Of a DNA stretch of 64,000 nucleotides, positions 9,249 through 18,072 are shown piece by piece. A program made the translations under genes and the position numbers. The stretch's first letter is position 1, and every line of letters begins with the position of its first letter. The notes beneath the pieces are model-generated. The model made no database searches. It was not told the origin of the DNA and saw only the letters and a list, made by a program, of their open reading frames with translations. This DNA comes from an uncultured Blastocatellia bacterium (GTDB lineage: Bacteria > Acidobacteriota > Blastocatellia > Chloracidobacteriales > Chloracidobacteriaceae), in contig CALGZC010000038.1 of the NCBI GenBank assembly GCA_937934745.1, positions 1 through 64,000 of the forward strand, read 5' to 3'.

Positions 9249-12200
9249 ATGCCTGCTGCCGAGAAGCTCGCTTACCTGACCGGTCGTTGTTTGTGCGATG
9301 GGTTATATGACGTGACACGGTTTGTCGTCGTCCTGCTGTGTTGTTTCCCCACCTTGTGCCTGATTGACGTGACGCTGGTCTGGGCGCAGGGCACAACCTC
9401 GCGCCTGACGGGAACGGTGCGCGATCCGTCCGGCGCACTCATCGCCGGGGCGCGCGTCACGCTGATCAACGAAGGCACCAATGCCACCTTTGAAGCGCAG
9501 TCTGGCGACAGTGGTGTGTATGTTTTTGACGCAGTTCAAGTCGGCGTCTACACCGTTACGGTCGAGGCGGCGGGCTTCAAGAGGATGGTTTTGAAGGGGA
9601 ACGTCGTCAGCGTCGGTCAACCGACGACCGTCAATGTCACCCTGGAGATCGGCGGGGCATCGGAAGTGGTCGAGGTCACCGGCGCTGCCGAGCGGATTCA
9701 AACCAGCAGCTCCGGCAACTTGGGCAACCTGGTCGAGCAGCAAGCAGTCGTCGCCTTGCCGATTGTCGGCGCGCGCGGGCGCAACCCGCTCAACTTCATC
9801 AACTTTCAGCCCGGCGTGGTGGTCGGCGCGAATACCGGCGGCGGCGTTCACGTGCATGGCGCGCGCGACCGCGCGGTGAACTTCACACTTGACGGGGTTG
9901 ACACGAATGAAACCAGCGCCGGCGGCTCGAACTTCTCGCCGACGCGCGTCAATCCCGACGCGCTGGCCGAATTCCGCGTCATCACGAGCAACCCCTCGGC
10001 CGAAAACGGGCGCAGCAGCGGGGCGCAGGTAAATATGATCACCCGCTCCGGGACGAACGAGTTTCACGGGACGGGCTTTTGGTTTTACCAGACGCCGGGC
10101 TTGAACGCGAACGAGTACGAGAACAACCTCAACGGCATCGTCAAGCGGCAGTTCGTGCAGCACATCGGCGGCGGCAGCCTAGGTGGCCCCATCGTGCGCA
10201 ACCGGCTCTTCTTCTTTACCAACGTGCAGGTCTTGCGGGCGAGCGAGGGGCGCCCGGTCACGCGCCTGGTGTACACGCAGTCGGCGCGCCAGGGATTGTT
10301 TCGCTACGTCATCGGCGGACGCAATCTGCCCTTCGGCGCGACCGGCGCGTCGGTGGATGCCAACGGCAATCCCGTGCCGGGTCTCAATATCGGCGCCTAC
10401 AACATCGGTATGATGGATCCGCAGGGACTGGGGATTGACCCGACCATTCGGCGCGTGATTGACCTGACGCCGCTGCCGAACAACTTCGCTTTCGGCGACG
10501 GCCTCAATACGGCCGGATTTCTGTTCAACGCCCGCGGGCGCGAGCAGCAGGAGGATTACACGGTCAAAGTCGATTACGTCATCAGTGATCGCCAGACGGT
10601 CTTTGGGCGCGTTTCGTGGGGGCGGCAAGACTCATTGGGTGACTTTGCCAACGCCGGTCCGGCGGCGTTTCCCAACACGGAGCGGCTGGTGGATACGCGC
10701 CGGTCGCCCCGCAATGTTGCCATTAATCACCGCTGGTCGCCGACGGGCAATCTCACCAACGAGTTTGTGATCGGTCTCAACCGCTTCACGTTTAGTTTTG
10801 ACAACCCCGACCCAAACTTCGCCAGCAATCCACCGATCACGCTAAACGACGTCACGACGCCGATTTCAAACCTGGCGCCGGTCATCAATCGGCGCGCGCT
10901 GACGACGTTTCAGTTTGTAGACAACTTCACCGCCGTGCGTGGGGCGCACACCGTCAAGGCCGGGATGAACCTGCGGTTTGGGCGGCACATTGACCGGCGC
11001 ACATCGGTCGCGGGCCTCAACACGCAGCCGTTGGCCAACTTCAGTACCGCCATTAACACGGTGAGCGTTGCGGCGTTTGGCATTCCGGGTAACATCAATA
11101 CGGCTTTTGATTTGCCCCTGCTCCAGCGCACAATTAACAACCTACTGGGGCGGGTGGGGCGCATATCGCAGGCGTTTGTCTCAGTTGGGAATCAGTATGG
11201 GCCGCCCGGCACGATCTTCACTGCCGATGCGCGTTATCCGGAGTATGATCTTTACGTTCAGGACACCTGGCGTGTGCGACCGAATCTGGTCGTTGATTAC
11301 GGTGTGCGGTGGGAAGGTCGCCCGGCGATGCGGGAGCCGAACCGCCTCAGTGTGCCGAACGTTCCGCTGTATTTTGGGGCGGCTCCGACCAACACCGCAG
11401 CCTGGTTCAACGGCAAGCCGTTTGCCGATGACTGGAACAACTTTGGTCCGAGTGTCGGTGTGGCCTGGGATCCATTTGGGGACGGGAGGACTTCCGTTCG
11501 CGCCAACTATCGGCTGGCGTATGACCGGCTGAATACCTTTGTGACTTCATCATTTATCCTGCCGACCGTGCCGGGCGCGACGCTGGGCGTCATCAACGAC
11601 GCTTTTGGGCAGGGCGGCGGGCGGCTGCGCAATCTGCCGACCCTGGCGCCGCCGCCGGGCATCTCGCCGGATGCGCTGCGGCAGCCGCCGCCCTTTTCGG
11701 CCAACAGCATCACCGTGTTTGACCCACGCTACCGAACACCAAAGGTCCATCAGTGGGCGCTTAGCCTTCAGCGCGATCTGGGGTGGAATCTGGTGCTTGA
11801 AGCTAACTACATCGGACGCCATGGGAACGGCCTGCTAAGCGGCTACAACGCCAATCAGGTCAAAATCTTTGAAAATGGCTTCCTGGACGCCTTCAACACC
11901 CTGCGCCCCTGCGCTGTGTCGGGGTCCTTTGCGCCGGCTTGCAACAGCCCGCTCATCAACTCGCTGTTGGCCAATCCGAACGGCTCGCAGACAACCATCA
12001 ACAACTTTCGCGGCAGCCTGACCAACAACAATGTCGCTGGCCTGGCGGTGTCGCTGGCCCAGCAGATTGGGGCGAACCTGCCGGCGCGCGGCTTTTCGCC
12101 TTTTTTCTTCTTTGACTTTCCGCAGTACACTGGCGGGGTGTCGGTGATTGATAACTATGACTTCTCGAACTACCACGCGGCCGAGGTGCAGTTGTCGCGG

Positions 12201-12935
12201 CGCTTTCGCGATGGCTTGAGCTTTCAGTTCAGCTACACCTTCGCGAAGTCGCTCGATACGCGGTCCTTTGATCCGACCTTTACCGTGGCGGCGAGCGGCA
12301 GCGCCCAGTCGGCGTCGAGCACGCCGTTCGATCTCCGCAACCGACGCCTCAACTATGCCCGCTCGGACTTCGACCGAACGCATGCGTTGCAGGGCAATTT
12401 CGTGTGGGAGCTGCCGTTTGGGCGCGGGCGGCAATACGCCAACAGTCTCCATCCGGCCATTGACCAGGTCATCGGCGGGTGGATGGTCGCCGGCATTCTT
12501 CAGCTCACGTCGGGGCGGCCCTTTACGGTCTTTTCCGGCGCGAACACGCTCAGCAACGCGGTGCAGTCGTTTGCCAACTGCAATGGCTGCTCGCGGTCGC
12601 TCGGCTCGGTACGGCAGGAGTCTGGGACAAACTACTACTTTACGGCCGATGAACGGACGCGGTTTAGCATCCCGTCCCCTGGGACGCTGGGCAACACTGG
12701 GCGCAACTTTTTCAATGGCCCCGGCTTTTTCCAGCTCGACCTGACCGTGGCCAAGTCCTTCCGCATCGTGGAGGGGGTCAATCTCCAATATCGGCTGGAG
12801 ATGCAGAATGCGACCAACACGCCTTCGTTCGCGTTTCCAACTGCGGTGGTGACGGCGGCGACCTTTGGGCGGATTCGGGATGGCGTGGTGAGCAGCGCGC
12901 GCCGAATCCAGATGGCGCTTAAGTTGACATTTTGA
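9249..12935 (+). CDS. Oar-like TonB-dependent outer membrane receptor
   Basis: Outer membrane protein of 1228 residues. A signal peptide (about 20-50, ending LVWAQG) is followed by a carboxypeptidase-regulatory-like domain (SRLTGTVRDPSGALIAGARV, about 53-135), a plug domain (about 145-270, with FTLDGVDTNET) and a beta-barrel that ends in a C-terminal phenylalanine (ALKLTF), as outer membrane proteins do. This architecture is typical of the large Oar/CarbReg TonB-receptor family of Acidobacteria, thought to import polysaccharide or oligopeptide fragments. GAGG lies six bases before ATG 9249. No SusD-like partner or glycoside hydrolase is nearby, so the substrate cannot be guessed. Confidence 0.93.
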   Translation: MPAAEKLAYLTGRCLCDGLYDVTRFVVVLLCCFPTLCLIDVTLVWAQGTTSRLTGTVRDPSGALIAGARVTLINEGTNATFEAQSGDSGVYVFDAVQVGVYTVTVEAAGFKRMVLKGNVVSVGQPTTVNVTLEIGGASEVVEVTGAAERIQTSSSGNLGNLVEQQAVVALPIVGARGRNPLNFINFQPGVVVGANTGGGVHVHGARDRAVNFTLDGVDTNETSAGGSNFSPTRVNPDALAEFRVITSNPSAENGRSSGAQVNMITRSGTNEFHGTGFWFYQTPGLNANEYENNLNGIVKRQFVQHIGGGSLGGPIVRNRLFFFTNVQVLRASEGRPVTRLVYTQSARQGLFRYVIGGRNLPFGATGASVDANGNPVPGLNIGAYNIGMMDPQGLGIDPTIRRVIDLTPLPNNFAFGDGLNTAGFLFNARGREQQEDYTVKVDYVISDRQTVFGRVSWGRQDSLGDFANAGPAAFPNTERLVDTRRSPRNVAINHRWSPTGNLTNEFVIGLNRFTFSFDNPDPNFASNPPITLNDVTTPISNLAPVINRRALTTFQFVDNFTAVRGAHTVKAGMNLRFGRHIDRRTSVAGLNTQPLANFSTAINTVSVAAFGIPGNINTAFDLPLLQRTINNLLGRVGRISQAFVSVGNQYGPPGTIFTADARYPEYDLYVQDTWRVRPNLVVDYGVRWEGRPAMREPNRLSVPNVPLYFGAAPTNTAAWFNGKPFADDWNNFGPSVGVAWDPFGDGRTSVRANYRLAYDRLNTFVTSSFILPTVPGATLGVINDAFGQGGGRLRNLPTLAPPPGISPDALRQPPPFSANSITVFDPRYRTPKVHQWALSLQRDLGWNLVLEANYIGRHGNGLLSGYNANQVKIFENGFLDAFNTLRPCAVSGSFAPACNSPLINSLLANPNGSQTTINNFRGSLTNNNVAGLAVSLAQQIGANLPARGFSPFFFFDFPQYTGGVSVIDNYDFSNYHAAEVQLSRRFRDGLSFQFSYTFAKSLDTRSFDPTFTVAASGSAQSASSTPFDLRNRRLNYARSDFDRTHALQGNFVWELPFGRGRQYANSLHPAIDQVIGGWMVAGILQLTSGRPFTVFSGANTLSNAVQSFANCNGCSRSLGSVRQESGTNYYFTADERTRFSIPSPGTLGNTGRNFFNGPGFFQLDLTVAKSFRIVEGVNLQYRLEMQNATNTPSFAFPTAVVTAATFGRIRDGVVSSARRIQMALKLTF

Positions 12936-13266
12936 ACCTCAGTCGGGCGTTCCTGGTTTTCCGGCGACCGGATGCGATTGTTGCTTGGGCGGTCAAAGGG
13001 AGCTTTGGGCGCGGTGGTTTGTGCTTCGGGTGGATGGCTATCCCGGCAGGTACTGCCTGGCGGGGAAGGTCCCTCTGCCGTCGCCGTGCACTAGGCCACA
13101 TGGTAGCATCGCCCTTCCACGGCGAAGCGCCGTCTGCCCGATGGGACGCCAGATCGGCGCGCACACGTCGGGCAAGTCGGCTGCGCTGGGGGCGCGCGCC
13201 GGTTGATGTCGCGACAGATGGCGGCCTAGGGGGCAGCGGCGGGTCGGCTACGGGGGACGGGTTGAG
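12936..13266. other. Gene-free intergenic stretch
   Basis: About 331 bases between the receptor gene and the convergent small gene. A 120-residue ORF (12932-13294) spans it, but its Arg/Ala/Gly-rich content looks like GC-rich noise. No terminator with a T tract and no tRNA is visible. Confidence 0.6.
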
Positions 13267-13482
13267 CTACCGCCCCTTTTTGTCCACGTTGTAACGTTCC
13301 AGGACTTCGCCGGTCAGCCCGTCTAGGACAACACAGGGGCGGTCGCCCATGTTGCTGATGTGCAGGTTGAGGGCCGCACGTGCATTTTGCGCACGAATTA
13401 CGTAGATGAAACGTTCTTCAGGGGTGTTCCCAATGACGCGGATGAAGAAGTCGCGCATGACTTCATTCGTTCCACCGGGCAT
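13267..13482 (-). CDS. Small conserved-looking hypothetical protein (71 aa)
   Basis: Soluble protein of 71 residues, predicted alpha/beta, with DFFIRVIGNTPEERFIYVIRAQN at its start and LDGLTGEVLERYNVDKKG at its end. I do not recognise the family. I place the start at ATG 13482 (the track's TTG 13488 is only three bases from GAGG 13492-13495). A clean sigma-70-type promoter lies about 95 bases upstream, which supports a real gene. It stands alone on the minus strand. Confidence 0.7.
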   Translation of the reverse strand: MPGGTNEVMRDFFIRVIGNTPEERFIYVIRAQNARAALNLHISNMGDRPCVVLDGLTGEVLERYNVDKKGR

Positions 13483-13576
13483 GGCCAATGTCCTCAGCGT
13501 GCTAGGATGTGCAACAAATGCAAACGAAACCGTTGGCGCAAAGTGTATGACGCTATACGGTTATGTGTGATGCGCG

Positions 13577-13606
13577 AATATAGCCACGCTAAAATCCTCC
13601 GGTCAA
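13577..13606 (-). promoter_or_regulatory. Sigma-70-type promoter for the 71-aa gene
   Basis: On the minus strand, TTGACC (13606-13601), an 18-base spacer and TATATT (13582-13577). Transcription would start near 13570, giving a leader of roughly 90 bases before ATG 13482. Confidence 0.65.
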
Positions 13607-13725
13607 CCTACCCCGGATACACCTCCGGCGGTGACTCAGCCGGTTGTTGACGCGTTGTGCTACCTTGGCAGCCGAGCGCCACGCAGGGTAAGCTCTGAAG
13701 AGCGATGTCACGGAGGTGAAATCCT

Positions 13726-14160
13726 ATGGCCGGGCAGGAAGAGCGAAAAGTCGTTATTATTGAGCGAAAAGATGATCCGCGACCGGCGTCGGAAGCTACG
13801 CCGGGTGCGCCAAGCGAGGAGCCGAAGGGCGCAATTGAGGAGATTACAAGCTCCGTCCGTGAGCTGGCGCGGACGCTGCCGGAGTCAATCGGCCGGCTGC
13901 CGGGTTCGATTGGGGCAGCCATTCAGCAGGCGTTGGCCAGCCGTGACTTGAACGTGACGGTACATCTGTCGGAAGACACGATGCGTTCGATTGAAATGCT
14001 CGTTCAGGCGGGTATTTTCGCCAACCGCTCAGAGGCAGCCGCCTACCTGATCGGGGAAGGGATTGCTGCCAAGCGTGAGCTTTTTGAGCAGGTAACGGAA
14101 AAGATCATCCAGATTGAAAAGCTCAAGTCGGAGCTGCGGTCACTGGCGGGACGCGCCTAG
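13726..14160 (+). CDS. Ribbon-helix-helix-like protein
   Basis: 144 residues. The first ~80 are charged and Pro/Ala-rich. Residues about 83-140 read VTVHLSEDTMRSIEML... NRSEAAAYLIGEGI, which has the beta-helix-helix pattern of ribbon-helix-helix DNA-binding proteins, then a C-terminal coiled-coil helix (EKIIQIEKLKSELRSL). A near-perfect Shine-Dalgarno (GGAGGTGA) sits nine bases or fewer before ATG 13726. It could be a transcription regulator or a structural coiled-coil protein; the DNA-binding role is inferred from the pattern only. Confidence 0.75.
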   Translation: MAGQEERKVVIIERKDDPRPASEATPGAPSEEPKGAIEEITSSVRELARTLPESIGRLPGSIGAAIQQALASRDLNVTVHLSEDTMRSIEMLVQAGIFANRSEAAAYLIGEGIAAKRELFEQVTEKIIQIEKLKSELRSLAGRA

Positions 14161-14197
14161 CGTCCCGGTTGTGTTGGCAACAGAATGCCTGAACAGA

Positions 14198-15502
14198 ATG
14201 CCTGTGCTCTGGGTTGTCAAAGTCATTGTCCAGGCACTCTTCCGCGTGCTGTTCACGCTAGAGTATGCGGGGGTTGCCAATGTCCCGCCGACCGGCGCGG
14301 TGATTTTGGCTGGCAATCATCCCAGCTATCTTGACCCCGTTCTGATCTCGCTGCCGATTCGGCGGCGGATTCGCTTCATGGCATGGGATAAACTGTTTGC
14401 GATTCCGGTCTTCGGATCGCTCATTCGTTTTCTGGGCGCTTTTCCGGTTGATACGAGCAAACGCGACCAGCAGGCTTTTGCCCAGGCGCTCGAGGTTTTG
14501 CAGTCCGGCGAGGCGCTGGGCATTTTCCCCGAAGCCGGACTTTCTAAAGGAGAGCGGGTGAACGCGCTGCTGAAGTCAGGCGCAGCTCGGTTGGCAATTG
14601 CGGCCCGGTGTCCGATTGTTCCGGTGACCATTGCCGGCGCCCGCGCCGCCTGGCCACGGGGGCAGTGGCTCCCGCTGCCGCGGAAGATCACGGTCAAGTA
14701 CCATCCGCCGCTTCAACCGCGAGTGCGTGCAGCGTGGACGGCGGAAACCGAGCTGGAGGCGGCGCGGGCACTGACGGAGGAACTGCGCCAGGCCATCGAG
14801 CGGCGACTTGTTCCGGCTTTGAAGGTCGGCGCAAAGCGGGCGGAGCGTTACCGCCGGCCGGCGTGTGCCCTGCGCTCCTACGAGTATATTCCGCTGTGGG
14901 TTTGGCTGGGCAGTGTGGGTTTGTTTGGGGTGGCGGGGGCGCCGACCTGGCCGACCGCACTGTATCTGGCATACGTGTTGCTCGATATTTGGGTATTGCC
15001 GCAGCGGCGATTGACTAAAGTGCTGCGGGACCTGGCGCTGCCGGTTTGGCTGGCCGCCGGTTACCCGTGGGCGGTCACGGCGTTTGTGGAAGTGGATGCG
15101 CAGGGGGCCTTTCTGGACGCCAAGGCCTGGCTGTTGGGGTTGGTGGGCGCCAGTATTGTGTTTCCGTTTCACTGGACAAGCTACTACGCTACCCAGCGTT
15201 TCCTGCGTGGTTTGGCGGTCGGCTATCCGGTGGTATGGTGGTTGGAAATGCTGCGTCCTGAAAGGCTTGGGTACGGTCCGCATGTGTTGTGGTTATCCTT
15301 TACCGTCGCGTATGCTGTCGGGGTACGGCACCTGCACTGGGCCTGGGTGGCGATGGGGGCACTCAGCTACCTGGCGCTGTTTTGGTGGTTGTCGCCCGAA
15401 CGCTGGGCGCCGACTATGCTTTACTATGCTGGCGCAGGTGTGGCGGTGTTCTGGTACGTGCGCTGCGTCAGCTATGCAGCACACGACGGCCGGTGGGTAT
15501 AG
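14198..15502 (+). CDS. PlsC-type acyltransferase fused to a polytopic membrane domain
   Basis: About 434 residues. The N-terminal half is a 1-acylglycerol-phosphate acyltransferase-like domain: NHPSYLDP (the H-x4-D motif, about residue 45), then IFPEAGLSKG (about 113-122, the substrate-binding motif) and VPVTIAGA. The C-terminal ~220 residues hold five to seven hydrophobic helices rich in Trp/Leu/Tyr, which ordinary PlsC lacks. The enzyme probably acylates a glycerophospholipid precursor or a related lipid. The start is uncertain: ATG 14198 gives a natural N-terminus, GTG 14171 is possible, and neither has a good ribosome binding site. Domain fusion is the odd feature. Confidence 0.83.
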   Translation: MPVLWVVKVIVQALFRVLFTLEYAGVANVPPTGAVILAGNHPSYLDPVLISLPIRRRIRFMAWDKLFAIPVFGSLIRFLGAFPVDTSKRDQQAFAQALEVLQSGEALGIFPEAGLSKGERVNALLKSGAARLAIAARCPIVPVTIAGARAAWPRGQWLPLPRKITVKYHPPLQPRVRAAWTAETELEAARALTEELRQAIERRLVPALKVGAKRAERYRRPACALRSYEYIPLWVWLGSVGLFGVAGAPTWPTALYLAYVLLDIWVLPQRRLTKVLRDLALPVWLAAGYPWAVTAFVEVDAQGAFLDAKAWLLGLVGASIVFPFHWTSYYATQRFLRGLAVGYPVVWWLEMLRPERLGYGPHVLWLSFTVAYAVGVRHLHWAWVAMGALSYLALFWWLSPERWAPTMLYYAGAGVAVFWYVRCVSYAAHDGRWV

Positions 15503-15545
15503 GCCCGCTCTGAAAGGTTGCAGCCCAACAGCATAGTCGGGGGGT

Positions 15546-15566
15546 GCCGGGCTTTTCTGGCCCGGC
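15546..15566 (+). other. Hairpin upstream of the diadenylate cyclase gene
   Basis: Perfect 7-bp inverted repeat gccgggc / gcccggc with a T-rich 7-base loop, between the acyltransferase stop and the cyclase start. No T tract follows, so it may be a processing or attenuation element rather than a terminator. Confidence 0.5.
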
Positions 15567-15606
15567 GCGATTCTGGGGATTTCCGCCGAGGAAACGTGAT
15601 TTTGTG

Positions 15607-17517
15607 ATGACGACCCTGATGCACTGGCTCAGTCAATCCTGGCTCGCGTCTGTCCTAGACCTGGTGCTGGTGTTTTTCGTCGTCTACGAGGTGCTCAAGC
15701 TGCTCAAAGGAACGCGGGCGGCGCAAGTGGCACTTGGGATTGCCTTGGTCGCGCTGCTGTACCAGGCTTCCCACTGGCTGCATCTGCCGACGCTGGAGTT
15801 CGTCATCCGCCACAGCTTCCTCTATGTAGGCTTTGCGGTTGTCGTGCTGTTTCAGAATGAAATCCGAACGGCGTTTGCCCATTTTGGGCGCAACATTCGC
15901 TTTTCGGCGCTGTTTGGATGGCGGGCACCGAAGTCGCCGATGGCGCAGTATGAAGACGTGTTGTTGGCCGTGACGACGTTTGCGGCGAAGAAAACCGGCG
16001 CGCTGATCGTGTTTGAGCGGCAGGATAATCTGGATGAATACATTACGCGCGGCGTCAAGCTCGATGCCGTGGTGGGCTATGACCTGCTCATCAATTTGTT
16101 TAACCCGGAAGCGCCGCTGCACGATGGTGCCGTCATTATTCGGCAGGGACGGATTGCAGCGGCGAGTTGCTTTCTGCCGCTGACCCTCAATCCCCGGCTT
16201 TCAAAGGACACCGGCACCCGCCACCGTTCGGCAATTGGGATTACCGAGGAAACCGATGCGTTTGTCATCGTTGTTTCGGAAGAAACCGGTATGGTCTCGT
16301 GCGTCGAGCATGGGCAGATCAAGCGTGGGCTTGGCATCCGGGAGGTACGGGCGCTGCTATCCCGCGCGTTGAATGCAGCCGAGGGTCCATCGCCTCCGGT
16401 ACGGCGCCGGCGGCGGTTGCTCATTGAGGACACGTCCGGCGTGGATTTTGTCACTGCCGACTTGCGCAGTGAGACCGGCGAAACGCCTGCAGCCGGGACA
16501 CCGGCCCTTGTGGGTGAGGGTCGGACTTCGCGGATGCGGGAGCGCGGCGTCGTGGATGTGGCTGCTGTGTGGCGGCAAGGGCAGCACTGGGCGGCCTGGT
16601 GGGGCGAGCGATGTCGCGCCCTGTTGTTTGAAAACTTCCCCCTCAAGTTCATTGCAGCCGTGATTACGAGTGCGCTGTGGCTCTCGGCAACCAAGCAGGA
16701 TGCGATTCCATTTGTGTTGCGCGGCGTCCCGATTACTTATCAGGGCCTCCAGGAGGACTTGATCATTGCCAACAGCCAGGAGGTCCAGGAGGTGACGATC
16801 CGTGTGCGCGGACCGCGGGATGTTGTCGAACGCCTGCGCCCTGAGTCGTTTGTCGTCACCGTTCCGCTGGCCGGTAAGAATCCCGGCGAGCGGGTGATTG
16901 TGTTGCGGGAAGACGCACGCATTGAGAAGCCCACCAATGTCGAGATTCTGGAGATTGAGCCGGTGCGGATTACGCTCAACCTGGAGCGGCAAGTGTACCG
17001 CGAGGTGGAGATCAAACCGAACTTTCGCGGCGTGCTGCCGGTGGATCGGGAAATTGCCGAGTATCAGGTGACCCCGCCGACGACGCGGGTGCGCGGGCCA
17101 GAATCACAGGTGTACGCCCTGCAGGCTGTCGGGACGGAGACCATCTGGCTCAATATTCACGACCGGTCGTTTGTTGAGCGCTACAAAGTGGATGTCAAAG
17201 ATCCACGGATTGAGATTGTCGGCGCTTCAGAGGTTGAAGTGAAGGTCACAATTCGGCCGATCATCATCCGGCGGCGAGTGGATGTCATCTTGGACGTGCC
17301 GGGGACGCCACCCAAACGTTTGGAAGTCACCGTGGAGGGGCCGAAATCGGTTGTAGAAAAGCTCCGGGGGCGTGATTTTCAGGCAACCGTTGCCAATGAG
17401 CCGGTGGCGGAACATCCGTTTCGCCGGGCGGTCGTGGTGACACCGCCGCCAGCTGTCGCCGGACAAGTGCAGATTGTAGCGGTCAATCCGAGCGAGGTTC
17501 TCTACCGTGCGCCATAG
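15607..17517 (+). CDS. cdaA-cdaR fusion: Diadenylate cyclase (CdaA-type) fused to YbbR/CdaR domains
   Basis: Predicted c-di-AMP synthase of 636 residues with its usual regulator on the same chain. Three N-terminal transmembrane helices (about 11-33, 38-56, 66-84) lead to a cytoplasmic DAC domain with both catalytic motifs, DGA (173-175, in LHDGAVII) and RHR (205-207, in GTRHRSA). After a ~90-residue linker, a fourth membrane helix (PLKFIAAVITSALWLSA, about 350-370) precedes about 260 residues of YbbR-type repeats, which would face the periplasm. In Firmicutes these are two adjacent genes, cdaA and cdaR. The start is ATG 15607 or GTG 15604, with GAGGA further upstream. The fusion has no frameshift and reads through cleanly. 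Confidence 0.92.
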   Translation: MTTLMHWLSQSWLASVLDLVLVFFVVYEVLKLLKGTRAAQVALGIALVALLYQASHWLHLPTLEFVIRHSFLYVGFAVVVLFQNEIRTAFAHFGRNIRFSALFGWRAPKSPMAQYEDVLLAVTTFAAKKTGALIVFERQDNLDEYITRGVKLDAVVGYDLLINLFNPEAPLHDGAVIIRQGRIAAASCFLPLTLNPRLSKDTGTRHRSAIGITEETDAFVIVVSEETGMVSCVEHGQIKRGLGIREVRALLSRALNAAEGPSPPVRRRRRLLIEDTSGVDFVTADLRSETGETPAAGTPALVGEGRTSRMRERGVVDVAAVWRQGQHWAAWWGERCRALLFENFPLKFIAAVITSALWLSATKQDAIPFVLRGVPITYQGLQEDLIIANSQEVQEVTIRVRGPRDVVERLRPESFVVTVPLAGKNPGERVIVLREDARIEKPTNVEILEIEPVRITLNLERQVYREVEIKPNFRGVLPVDREIAEYQVTPPTTRVRGPESQVYALQAVGTETIWLNIHDRSFVERYKVDVKDPRIEIVGASEVEVKVTIRPIIIRRRVDVILDVPGTPPKRLEVTVEGPKSVVEKLRGRDFQATVANEPVAEHPFRRAVVVTPPPAVAGQVQIVAVNPSEVLYRAP

Positions 17518-17544
17518 AGGCGGGGCGGCAGTCGGTAGGGTGGC

Positions 17545-17871
17545 TTACTGAGGGGTTTTGGCTGCCTGGCGCAGGGCGTTGCGGCGGAACATCGTCAGTA
17601 AGAACGTACAGGCTAGGACATCATCGAGGAGGAGGACGCTATACAGCGCCACATCACCGCGCAGGCCGACCGCCATCAGAAGATGGATAAGCCCCATATT
17701 CACCAGGTACAGCAGGAACAGTACGACTGACATGACGAGCAAGGGCTGGATCGAGGCAGAGTACAGACTGGCACCCTTTTTGACGCGCACGGCCGAAACC
17801 CGCGCCAGAGCCAGCAACATCACGGTGATGATCAGCGTACAGGACGTACCGACAAAAAAATCTGAAGCCAT
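17545..17871 (-). CDS. Small membrane protein, unknown
   Basis: About 108 residues with three predicted membrane helices (about 5-25, 40-62, 75-95) and a basic C-terminus. I do not recognise it. ATG 17871 gives a natural start (MASDFFVG); the tracked ORF extends upstream into the tRNA region. It is convergent with the cyclase gene, and 27 bases separate the stops. Confidence 0.6.
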   Translation of the reverse strand: MASDFFVGTSCTLIITVMLLALARVSAVRVKKGASLYSASIQPLLVMSVVLFLLYLVNMGLIHLLMAVGLRGDVALYSVLLLDDVLACTFLLTMFRRNALRQAAKTPQ

Positions 17872-17944
17872 AGCGCCATTGCCGGTTGTTGTGCGTGGCG
17901 CACGCTGCCCTGGGGGCAGTGAGCGCACGCCACCGGCCCACAAT

Positions 17945-18019
17945 TGGAGGTGGCGGTCGGAATCGAACCGACGAATAAGGGTTTTGCAGACCCGTGCCTT
18001 ACCACTTGGCTACGCCACC
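17945..18019 (-). tRNA. trnC: tRNA-Cys (GCA)
   Basis: Read on the minus strand, the sequence starts GGTGGCG, pairs with CGCCACC at the 3' end, and has the loop CTGCAAA with anticodon GCA and a TTCGATTCC T-loop region. A CCA end is encoded (17947-17945). It is 75 bases long. Confidence 0.97.
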
Positions 18020-18029
18020 GTTTCGGTTA

Positions 18030-18054
18030 GGACTGTGAACGGGGGGCACAGTCC
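18030..18054. promoter_or_regulatory. 8-bp inverted repeat between tRNA-Cys and lpxL-like gene
   Basis: Perfect inverted repeat ggactgtg / cacagtcc with a G-rich 9-base centre. It sits ten bases upstream of tRNA-Cys and 19 bases before the divergent acyltransferase start. It could be an operator or a hairpin in the acyltransferase leader. Confidence 0.5.
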
Positions 18055-18072
18055 GTTCGCGTTGGGCAAGTA

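Noticed and set aside
12932-13294. 120-residue plus-strand ORF after the TonB receptor
   Set aside because: Arg/Ala/Gly-rich noise composition, no ribosome binding site, and it overlaps a better-supported minus-strand gene.
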